NCBI GenBank assembly: GCA_033032175.1 | Contig: CM065325.1 | Coordinates: 7,716,930-7,780,929, forward strand | Direction of reading: 5' to 3' | From: Saturnia japonica | Taxonomy: Eukaryota > Arthropoda > Insecta > Lepidoptera > Saturniidae | DNA: 64,000 bases | Shown here: in pieces, positions 49,601 to 61,600 of the stretch | How positions within the stretch are numbered: the first letter of the stretch is position 1 | Layout: every line of letters begins with the position of its first letter | Notes under the pieces: generated by a model | The model's database searches: none | What the model was told of the DNA's origin: nothing | Seen by the model: only the letters and a program-made list of their open reading frames with translations | Made by a program: the position numbers and the translations under genes

Positions 49601-52600
49601 TGCTCCATCTCCATTCCTACATAGACACTGATCTATTGGTAGCTTCTTTGAACACACAGGAGTTGGTTGAATGCAACTGGTCAGAATCAATATAGTAAAA
49701 GACAGTAGAAGAATTCGTAAACTCGGAAGTAGTTTTAAAATTTGAAATACAATAAACATGGTATTAAAGTTTTTTTCAGTAATTTTAAAATACACCGCTG
49801 GAAATTTCTGTGACACACACTTAATTACGATGATAACGAAGTGAAAGCCTAAATTCCCGCGTACGCTCGACTGCATCATCACAATTCGTGGGAACACAGT
49901 CGGAGATAATCCGGGCGCGCACTGGCCCATCGCCAACCGGCCATACTGCGGACTTTTCAATGAAACCGTTCACATGGAATATCTCTTCCAGTGTTTTCAT
50001 AAAAGAAATCAAGCAATAGAAAAATTGAACTGGACTGAACAAACTTACCATTTTTTGAATGTGCCTGTAAACATAGAATTACTTTGAATAACAAAGTGAA
50101 ATTTCTAAAATTTGAAATGGATTTAACTTTTAGAATACACATATTTTTAAGTACTTTTCGCCCATTTAAATACCTTTTAACCTACTTTAATAAATATATT
50201 CCTTTGAAATTCATATACTTTAAACATCTCATCTAATAATTTTTAGAAGTTTTATAGCAATTTAATTCTTGGTATTCATTAATAATTTAACCTTTAAAAT
50301 TTTCTCATAATTTGAACGTTAGTTTATTAATTAAATCTATTCAATTATTCAGAATGAAACGTATTAATTTATAGTACCTACTTTTCAACAATTTTTCTAT
50401 TGGATAAAACAGTTCAATTTGAATTAAAATTTAAGATTTTGTTTTTCTTAATGAGCAGCATTCTTCTGTAGCATTAAATAAATATTTCTAAGTATTCATA
50501 ATATCTTAAAGTTGCATTTTTAAACTATATGTTTACTGTAAAATAATTGAATATTTTGTAGAGAAGATTGTCGTATATATAGTTAATTTATATAAAGTTA
50601 AAATTAGTGAAACATTATGTCATAATAATACAAAACTGTATTCAAGAATATAATTGATAAGCAAAATATGCCCATTATATTGTTGTATAATTGAAATTAG
50701 CAAATAAATGTAAAATTGTATGCGCTTTTTTATCGTGACTTTTCTTCATATGAATATCAACAACGTATAGCATTGCTTTTATTTAAGTACTAAAACACTC
50801 AAATACGTGGATTTTATACAATCATACTTGAAAACAGTCGTTTTATATTATTAAAGCGACCGGCAGACGGTCATAGCTCATGGTTCTTACATTTGACGTT
50901 AATGTTCCTATTTGATTTTTATGGTCCCACAGTTTAGTCGCGCCGTATTTGTGGTTTCACGATGACCCTAATGTAGTTAGACAACATGTTTTTTACCTTA
51001 GATTTGTCAAACTTATGATCATATTTTGTAGAAATACAGTTATAGAAATTATTACAACTAGATACAATGTACTTTAGTTATTGGATCCGAAAGTCAACAA
51101 TTTTTATTTTTCTATTAAAAAAGTGGAAGATTTCTTCAATAAATAATCCAGACAGTAAGTAAAACGTTTACAAAAAATGTAGACTTATCGTATTACAATT
51201 TGTGCTTTTGATCTAAATTACAAACGTCTCATTGACAAAAGTACAACGCTCACGACCCCGGCTTCACTCGCGCGACCGTCGGATGCCATCTCCTCGGTTA
51301 AGGTAATTCTGGGTGAGTCCACATACCATCACATACTACGCGAATACTCTGATATCACTCGTCCACCTGGTATACACCGTGCGCCTAAACATAATACAGT
51401 CCATTACATACATACTACACCTGGCCCGCCAGTTTCATGCACACCACGCAGGTTGGCTCCTGATAAATTGAAAATTGCGAAAGAAGAGTTTCACGCTATG
51501 CTGAAAAATGGAACAGCTAGACCCTCTAAATCCCCATGGGCATCACCATTGCATCTAGCCCCTAAGAAGAACGGATGGCGTCCCTGCGGCGACTATCGCA
51601 TGTTGAACGCCCGAACGGTGCCAGATAAATATCCTATTAAGCATATTCATGACTTTGCACACAGTCTATCCAAGTGTTCAGTGTTTAGTACAATCGACTT
51701 AGTTAAAGCGTACAACCAGGTACCTGTTAGTCCCGAAGATATCCCAAAAACCGCAATCACCACCCCATTTGGCCTCTACGAATTCCCTTACATGACGTTT
51801 GGGCTTCGTAACGCAGGACAGACCTTTCAACGATTTGTCGACGAAGTGGTTCGAGGCTTAGATTTCTGCTACCCTTATTTGGATGACTTCCTGGTATTTT
51901 CCAAGGATCGTAAATCCCATGAGGACCATTTACACCAGCTCTTTACACGACTTCAAAACTATGGTATGGTAATCAATACCGGTAAGTGCGTCTTTGGCGC
52001 AAGTGAGGTCACGTTCCTTGGCTACCACATCTCAGCCGAAGGTACTAAGCCATTGCCCGAGAAAGTGGAAGCAATAGCTAGGTATCCGATACCGAAAACC
52101 GTTCGAGAGCTTAGAAGATCCCTAGGTATGGTGAACTTTTACAGGCGGTTTATACCTAAAGCAGCCCAACACCAAGCGCCTCTAAACGCTCTACTATCCG
52201 GCTCAGTAAAAGGTTCCCACCCAGTGCACTTTACAAGACAAGAAACAGAAGCTTTCACAGCTTGCAAGGAAAGCCTATGTGGGGCCGCGATGATCGCACA
52301 TCCCGACTGCGAGGCTAAGCTTGCGTTAGTAACGGACGCCTCAGACTCGGCAATAGGTGCGGTTTTGCAGCAATGCAGAAATGGAGAACCTTGGCAACCA
52401 CTGGCATTCTACTCCCGCTCATTGAGCCCTTCACAAAAGAAATACTCTCCCTATGACAGGGAGCTACTCGCAATCTATGAGGCAATAAAACATTTCAGGC
52501 ACATGGTGGAAGCTCGGAATTTTGTAGTCTACACAGATCACAAGCCTATTTGTTTTGCTTTTTACTCGCGAAAGGAGAACTGCTCACCAAGACAATTCAG

Positions 52601-55600
52601 ACATTTGGATTATATCTCGCAGTTCACTACAGATATTCGGCATATTTCTGGCAGAGACAACATTGTAGCCGACACCCTTTCACGAATCGAGGAAATAGTT
52701 CAACCGATAGACTTGGATAAATTGGCACAAAGCCAAAAGGATGATATCGAGCTCAGCCAACTACTCGCTGGCGAAACGTCGTTGCATTTGACTAAGGTAA
52801 AGCTGCCGGAATCGCAAATTGAACTGTATTGTGATGAAAGTAGCAAGATATTACGACCGTATGTACCCAAGGAGTTTCGCCATCAAATATTTCATAGTCT
52901 CCATTCACTAAGCCACCCTGGTGCGAACGCTACGATCAAACTGGTTGCAGAGAGATACGTTTGGCCCGGAATAAAAAAAGATTGCCGACAATGGAGTCGC
53001 TCTTGCGTGGCATGCCAACGATCTAAAGTTACTCGGCATGTCTACTCTCCACCGGGAATATTCAATATCCCTAAAGCCAGATTTATGTATATCCACATCG
53101 ATCTCATAGGCCCTTTGCCATTGAATCAAGGATATCGATACTGCCTCACTGCCATCGATCGATTCTCACGTTGGCCTGAAGCTATACCTCTAGAGGATAT
53201 TACGGCTGAAACGGTGGCCAAAAGCTTATTAACAGGATGGATTTCTCGATTCGGATGTCCCATCGATATCGTGACCGATCGTGGTCGGCAGTTTGAGTCG
53301 ACGCTCTTTAAACATCTGGCAGAAATTATTGGTTTCCACCACAAACGCACAACTGCATATCACCCTGCATGCAACGGCCTTGTAGAAAGATTTCACAGGC
53401 ATTTAAAAACCGCCATCACTTGCCATGCAAAAGAGAACTGGGTAGAAGCACTTCCCTTAGTACTCTTAGGGATTAGGAACGCGTACAAGGAAGACTTGGG
53501 AGCTACTCCAGCCGAATTACTATACGGAGAAACTCTCAGGCTACCAGGAGACATACTACAACCGAGCATCAATGATACCATCGAAATGACTGATTATGTA
53601 GCACGCTTGAAGAAGTTCGCGAAACGACTCAAACCATCTCCAGCGTCTCGACATGGCAGCAGGACGATATTCGTATTTAAGGACCTAAAATTAACCAGTC
53701 ACGTATTTCTTAGGGATGAAACGTCTGGAACTTTCAAGCCCGCTTATACGGGACCACACAAAGTCCTCCAAAGGGGGGATAAAAATTTTAAACTACTTAT
53801 AAATGGGAAGTCCGTCACAGTCTCGATAGATCGACTCAAGCCAGCCTATATCCTAAACGACGCTAAAATTGAAAGCGGCAACAACATGCAAACCAAAACA
53901 CATACAAACACATTTGAACCACAAAAATTACCATCCACCACCAAGTTACCTGAAGCTAAAGGAGACAGCATCAGAACTACTCGTTCAGGCCGAAGGGTTC
54001 ATTTCCCTGACTATTATCGCCCGTAGTGACGGTCTCAAGGGGGGGGTGATGTAGCGTGTAATACTTCGCATGTTTTCATTAACTGCCGCCCGTACAAATA
54101 AATACATTTACTTTTACGAACAGGCCGGCGCACGGCATCGGACTGTCCATTGTTTCATGCAGCTGACTCTCGTCGCCGGAGTGGGAGGCCGGAGGACAAT
54201 GGACGGCGCTCGCGCCTCGGATAAGGCAGTCCGCCCGCGCACCGGGCTAGTTACACTCGCTGCATAATTATATCGCATCACGCGCCGCCGCGACCCTACT
54301 GTTACGTAAACGTTGCGGCTCATACATACGGTTGTCGTAAAAGTTTATGTTCGTGTTCTCCGTTATCCACTATAAACTGTACTCCTTCATATTTCAATAC
54401 ATACTGTGCTGTAATCTATTGTGTTGGCAAATAAACTCTTGTGTGTCTTTTGTCTTGATTTTAATTTTGCTAAAGTAAGCTACCTACCACAATGTTAAAA
54501 AAATACGGCCATATTAAGCCAGCGAGTGCATGCAACCGTAATGTATATATAATACATTTTGTTTCAGTACCCCCACATCAGATGTTGTTATATGACAAAT
54601 CGGGAGCGGATGTTTCCGGGGTGGTGGGACCTTTGGAGGAAGGGGTCGCTTTGGTGTTGGTTTGCGAAGTACGTGGTGGTAAGTTAATAACATTGAAGTT
54701 ATTATATATTATGTTTCTTACCGGGTTTTGATTCACAAATATTTTTAAGTTATTAAATAAGAATTGTTGATATTATAATATATATATATATAAACATCTA
54801 TCTATTTCTCGACTCGTCTCAACTGGTGTTATTGTACAAGCCTCTTTTGCTTTCCTGAGGTTTATTAAACCCTTCATACATTGGCGTCGTAAACAAGTAA
54901 GTATTTCTCGCTTTTCAGAACGTTTGCCCCGGTTTATATTTTACTTCCACACACATTCGTTTCGGTTTTTTTGTGGTTCTTTCATCAAATATACGGTCCA
55001 CTGGTTCACATGCGCACACCAACGCAGCAGAGGTACATTTAAATATAATGTAGGTGATACACTCTACCATTCAGTAGTAACTAAAAGTACCAATAGTTAC
55101 CTATAATTTGGGGATATTTCTTTAATTTACCTTTATGAATCAAATAAAGATTCAAGTTTATTTATTTATTAAAGAAGCGTCAACAGCGCGCATATTTCAC
55201 TTGAGTCATTTTTATATTTAATTCTAAGTCTAATACAGACATGCGAACCTATTATAAGCGTCCACTACATTGATAACATAAAATAATTCAATGTAATTTG
55301 AACAATAAAATAAATGAAGTAAATACAAGTAAGTTATTCTAACTAAACTAAAAAGTAATACTAATAATAATTGAAATTAATACTAATATAAATAACAGAA
55401 AATTAATGTAATTAACATTGTAACATTAAAATTATGAATCGAAAGGACTACTGTTTTAATTAATAATGGGAAAGAGAAATAAAATAGTGAGACCAGTGAT
55501 TATGAATATCGGTTATTGTAAATTAAACTAAGTCCCTGATGTGAAATAACTTTTAATCTTGGTAATAATGTTCGGTAATGTCTTAAGTTTAAAAGCATCG

Positions 55601-58600
55601 CCGCTACAAAGCAGATCGCGCTGATACAGCTAATGTACCCAGTAATAACTCAATTCTTCAATCCATCCGAAGATAGGACCTTAATATGTCCTATTTGTAG
55701 GTTGTTCTATTTCTGTGAACTGCAATGATCACTTTCAATCAGATGGTCAGGTTGCTTACTACTTCATTTACGTCAAAAAGAATTACTGTTTTGCAAGAGT
55801 TAGACCCATATGATGTACTACGTGTTATTTCTTTCTTCTTTTTATTGAATAGTAAGTGTGTTCACTGTTTATCCACAATTGTGACAAAGGCTTTTAATAG
55901 AATACTTTTCTAATTATTCCTGTAACTTTCAAACATAGCTCTCAGAAGAAGGCGGTACCCTTGTTAAAACTGGTTTTTTTTTGTGGCAACTTAAAATGTT
56001 TGTTACCAGTTATCATAATCCACTTCACTTGTGCACTGTAACCAAACTAAATCATTGAAAATGCGGCCAAAGCTACATAATACAGGGGCCAAAAATCATA
56101 AGTTTATGAATAGAAATAACAATCAACAGACGTCAGATCAAGTTCCCGCCAAAAAGACCCTTGTTAGTTCCCTACGAATAACTTTCAAAATATTTTGTTA
56201 CACTATATTATGTCTATTTTATTTTAATGTACCTATTATATCTAATTCTTTTTATATTGACAAGGATTTCTTTATAAAAAACGTCTAAAAGAGAGGATTG
56301 CTGCGAGTCGAGGAGTACTGAAAATATTCAATACGAAATATCCAAGTTAATATATCATAGAGTACACCTGAAATAGAACGGATGAAAGGTTTCGAATAGT
56401 TGATATTCAGGATTTCAGGTCAGCGATCAAAAGTTGAAATTGTTCTCTATTTTTGAATAGAAACGATGAGAATATTATTGTATATAATCATGTATTTTTT
56501 CTTTATCCTGGGATATATTCTTATAAGTTTTTTTATACCACAACGGTGGCAAACAAACATACGGCCCGCCTGATGGTAAACGGTCACCACAGCCTATAGA
56601 CGTTTGCAACACCAGAAGCATCAAATGCGCGTTGCCGAAAACCTCAGCAAGAAGCTCATTCCACATTCGAAGCCTTCGAGGAAGAAAACTTCTCTGAAAC
56701 CGAACTGTCCGTGACAATTTTGGCTCCAAGGTGTGAGGCTGAACTGCCTGCCGATGCCAAGCATTTCGATGATGAAAGGTAGCCGTTGAAGTACAAAACG
56801 AAGTCGGCTTTTTCTAATTTGCTTTTTATAACAATGTTATAACGCATTTGTACATTATAACTAATAACATTTTCATTTTGTTAGTCTTTCGGTCATTGAC
56901 ACAGCTGCACTCAATGTTGTGGTCATGACGAAATTCGGTTTAAAGGATGTAGTTGACACTTTTCGATAAAATATATGATCTAACTATAAATAATAATCAT
57001 ACACACAGACAGCATTACTGACGAGATAAATTAACAGGATCAGTGCAAACTATACTTTCCGCATTACCTATTAAACACACTCAAAATATAGATGCTTTCT
57101 CAATAGAAGTACGAAGGAGACTGTGACTGGAAAAGCTAGCATCACCACCGAGCTATGTAGGAACCATAATGGATTTACCTTTTGGAAATAAACTTCCATG
57201 ACACCTTTGAAAGTTAACAAACCGACTTCAAATTCAAGTGGACCACTGCAAGTAGAACATGGTTAAATGGGGCTTTGGAGAAAAAAGTGAAGCCATATGC
57301 GACTACGGTTACACCCAAGTCATACTACATATCTTCTCGTGCTCCATCTCCATTCCTACATAGACACTGATCTATTGGTAGCTTCTTTGAACACACAGGA
57401 GTTGGTTGAATGCAACTGGTCAGAATCAATATAGTAAAAGACAGTAGAAGAATTCGTAAACTCGGAAGTAGTTTTAAAATTTGAAATACAATAAACATGG
57501 TATTAAAGTTTTTTTCAGTAATTTTAAAATACACCGCTGGAAATTTCTGTGACACACACTTAATTACGATGATAACGAAGTGAAAGCCTAAATTCCCGCG
57601 TACGCTCGACTGCATCATCACAATTCGTGGGAACACAGTCGGAGATAATCCGGGCGCGCACTGGCCCATCGCCAACCGGCCATACTGCGGACTTTTCAAT
57701 GAAACCGTTCACATGGAATATCTCTTCCAGTGTTTTCATAAAAGAAATCAAGCAATAGAAAAATTGAACTGGACTGAACAAACTTACCATTTTTTGAATG
57801 TGCCTGTAAACATAGAATTACTTTGAATAACAAAGTGAAATTTCTAAAATTTGAAATGGATTTAACTTTTAGAATACACATATTTTTAAGTACTTTTCGC
57901 CCATTTAAATACCTTTTAACCTACTTTAATAAATATATTCCTTTGAAATTCATATACTTTAAACATCTCATCTAATAATTTTTAGAAGTTTTATAGCAAT
58001 TTAATTCTTGGTATTCATTAATAATTTAACCTTTAAAATTTTCTCATAATTTGAACGTTAGTTTATTAATTAAATCTATTCAATTATTCAGAATGAAACG
58101 TATTAATTTATAGTACCTACTTTTCAACAATTTTTCTATTGGATAAAACAGTTCAATTTGAATTAAAATTTAAGATTTTGTTTTTCTTAATGAGCAGCAT
58201 TCTTCTGTAGCATTAAATAAATATTTCTAAGTATTCATAATATCTTAAAGTTGCATTTTTAAACTAAATGTTTACTGTAAAATAATTGAATATTTTGTAG
58301 AGAAGATTGTCGTATATATAGTTAATTTATATAAAGTTAAAATTAGTGAAACATTATGTCACAATAATACAAAACTGTATTCAAGAATATAATTGATAAG
58401 CAAAATATGCCCATTATATTGTTGTATAATTGAAATTAGCAAATAAATGTAAAATTGTATGCGTTTTTTTATCGTGACTTTTCTTCATATGAATATTAAC
58501 AACGTATAGCATTGCTTTTATTTAAGTACGAAAACACTCAAATACGTGGATTTTATACAATCATACTTGAAAACAGTCGTTTTATATTATTAAAGCGACC

Positions 58601-61600
58601 GGCAGACGGTCATAGCTCATGGTTCTTACATTTGACGTTAATGTTCCTATTTGATTTTTATGGTCCCACAGTTTAGTCGCGCCGTATTTGTGGTTTCACG
58701 ATGACCCTAATGTAGTTAGACAACATGTTTTTTACCTTAGATTTATCAAACTTATGATCATATTTTGTAGAAATACAGTTATAGAAATTATTACAACTAG
58801 ATACAATGTACTTTAGTTATTGGATCCGAAAGTCAACAATTTTTATTTTTCTATTAAAAAAGTGGAAGATTTCTTCAATAAATAATCCAGAGAGTAAGTA
58901 AAACATTTACAAAAAATGTAGACTTATCGTATTACAATTTGTGCTTTTGATCTAAATTAAGATGACATTATATAGGGAATAGATTATATTATGCGGCGCA
59001 GCGCGGCGTCGATCGATGTGAGTTCGAACACTTATATTGTGCCTGAGCTTCAGGTGAAGGAAAAATAACAAATGAAACCATGCTATAGCTGGCTGGTTCT
59101 AGCTACCATCCTTATTTTGAAAACTGTGACCTATCACCTATTCCGTTCCATTCCGGTACCTGCACTTTAGTCAGTTCTTCCACTTGGCTGATCAACGACT
59201 CAAGCGCCGGAGACTGCGTGATAATCGTCACCCGCTTTAAATGGGTCTGCAGGTGACGAACTTGGTAACGAACTGCGTAAATGTAGACCCGAAACGGAGG
59301 AGGCGCGCTGATATTCGCTGCGCTCTCTCACAGGTTCTTTGGAGGTTTCGATTGCCTCGTGGGATTGGGGCTTCGTGGTACAATCACACCTGCCGAGGCT
59401 GCGGATGTATGCGCAAGCGATTTCCGTAGCCCAGCCATAGGTGCGAGAAGTACACCATAGGGTTTAGTCAGTAAGAGTCCGCGTAACCCTTGGGCGGCTC
59501 AGCTCGTGAGGGTATCCAATACAGATTTTGCCCACGTAGCGTCATCATTTTGGCCAATATATTTACTTAACATCAAATGAGATTGTAGCTAAACACCATA
59601 ACCCATAAAGAATAAAAAAGGATGTCACAGACAAGTTTCTCACTCTTTCGAACTTGGCATGTTGAACTCATGTGTGCTCGACAAAACCAGTATGTGTCTA
59701 GTGTGATGGTCTTTATTCTTTTCTTAAATGTATTTACACTTTCATAGTCTTCTGTTCTCAACATTTTATTATTATATATTCTCGGTAATATGTACTCAGT
59801 AGTTCTTTCTCCGTAAAAATTACTTGCACTAGGCTCCAGGAAATTTTTTATAGTGGTTGGTCTTAAGTTAATTTGTTTATTATATACCCTTGGGATAGCA
59901 TAACTAGACAAAGAAGAAAAATTTGCAACTGCTATTAAATAAGGTACCTTATCATGTACCGGCAAGATATTAACACTTTTTATATAAAATATTATTATTA
60001 TTGTTATTACAAGAATCCTTTGTCTGTTTGTCAACCAAAAGTTTGAGAAACCGTGTCTGTATTGATAATATTTTGTCTAGGTATGTACGAAATGTACGGC
60101 CATATGTACTTAAACCATAGCTTAGTGTAGCATCGTCCAGAGCATGATACAATATATATAGAATTTTCTTATTACACACATATTTTAAATGGTTGAATTT
60201 ATACAATAAACTTCTTAATATGTTACAAACATTTTCAGTGTGTTTTTTTCCAGTTCATGCTTCAATCAACCGTTAACCCAAGATACTTGTATTCATTTAC
60301 TACCTATATGGCGGGGCAACTGCACATATGTTTATTATTATGAAAGCAATCATATGAATGACCCTAGATGCTCAGTGTTTCATCAGGCTTTCGCAAAAAA
60401 GATGACTGAATGAGCATAAATTTTGTTTTTGACACATTCAGTATAATACCATTGTCGTGTGCACATTTGAAGATATTTTCAAAGTCTTCCTGTATACACT
60501 TTTCTATAACTTTCAACTACTTGTCGGCATACATTATGCACGTATCATCCGCATACATATATACAGAAGAGTTAATGATAACATTAGACATGCTATTTAC
60601 GTGCATGATGTACCCAACAGGGCCGTACACCGAGCCAGTTGGGACACCATATCCTATAAAAACCTCCTCGCCCAATGTTCCGTTGACAAGTGTTCGGATA
60701 GTCCTGTTAGTTAAATAGCTTCGAAACCATTCGTTCACTGGACCAGGGATACCACAGCTTTGCATAGCATCAATTAGTACCCCGTGGCCCAGCCTATCAA
60801 ATGCCTTCTTAAAGTCTATAAACAGAGCTACTACATACCTTTTTTATCTAAATGTCTATTTACATCATCAGAAAACCGGTCAAGGGCTGAGCTAGTGCTT
60901 CTACATTTTCTAAATCCGTGTTGAACGTCTGAAATTATTTTATGTTTTTCTAAAAATGAACTAATTTTGCCAACAATAATTTTTTCTACAATTTTATTCA
61001 ATGATGATAATATTGCTATAGGTCTATAGTTTGAATAATCTATATGATCATCTTGCTTAAAAATAGGTCGATCTATCCATGCCAATAATCTATGCTATCT
61101 AATCTAATCTAATATAATCTCTTAATCTATCTAATCTATGCTATTCTTCTGCTGTAAATCGGCAATGATTGCGCTGCTATGTTTCGGTTTACCATTTTTT
61201 ACTGAAATTCAAGGTATTTCAACTTAATTTACTTAAAAGCAACCGGATATGACTCGTGTATGTGATGAATCACAGTGACAACTTTTATCAGGTATACAGT
61301 ATTTCTGGTTTGGTTCTTTCGGGACATAAAAAGACGTTTTGTCTGATGAATTACTATAACTAGCTTTAATTTTAGTATGAGATAAAAAGCAGAAAATATT
61401 AACACTGCGGTCTAGTTTGGTTATATAAATAAGAACTAAATTATTAAGTATAACGGAAACCTGAAGTAATTTCGTTCGTTTTATGATGTCAGACCAGCCA
61501 CCAGACGGCCATAGTTCACGATTCTTACGCCTGACAGTAATGTTCCTTTTTTTGGTTGATTATAGCCCCCTCAGCTTACCTACTCTTATTCTTACTTGTG

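Larger units (their letters stand above)
46754..51220. repeat. 4.47-kb duplicated segment with exon C, copy A
   Basis: Starts ATGTTAAAAAAATACGG and ends GATCTAAATTA, both shared with 54492-58959. I count about 20 substitutions plus a few small indels by eye (about 0.5%). The left end coincides with the point where copy B meets a Gypsy LTR; the right end runs directly into Gypsy pol sequence with two to four bases of overlap (TTA). Confidence 0.93.
51219..54491 (+). mobile_element. Gypsy (Ty3) LTR retrotransposon, 5'-truncated
   Basis: Contains most of pol, a polypurine tract (AAGGGGGGG, 54037-54046) and one 3' LTR. The 5' LTR, gag and protease are absent: sequence begins in the protease-RT linker exactly where duplicated segment A ends. 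The 3' LTR abuts copy B at 54492, the position equivalent to the uninterrupted 46754. Same strand as the host gene; no envelope gene. See the finding on false duplication. Confidence 0.92.
54492..58959. repeat. 4.47-kb duplicated segment with exon C, copy B
   Basis: Begins ATGTTAAAAAAATACGG immediately after the LTR and ends GATCTAAATTA, then continues AGATGACATTATATAGGG into the region that leads to exon D. Differences from copy A are scattered single bases (for example around 54690, 55212, 56937 and 58267) as expected for two alleles. Confidence 0.93.

Noticed and set aside
49586..49960. 124-codon minus-strand frame (and its copy at 57325-57699)
   Set aside because: Mixed hydrophobic, frame-inconsistent content overlapping a better frame; no start context. 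Only the [13 protein letters not shown] part was kept as a weak hint.
51219..54026. Gypsy element as an infectious retrovirus (errantivirus)
   Set aside because: No envelope frame between integrase and the 3' LTR; only about 20 bp separate the pol stop from the LTR.
54070..54323. Open frames on both strands in the Gypsy LTR
   Set aside because: The LTR is regulatory and GC-rich; frames have no domain and cross LTR features.
60410..60718. Plus-strand open frames of 85-102 codons
   Set aside because: Opposite-strand shadows of the LINE reverse transcriptase with the YADD motif.
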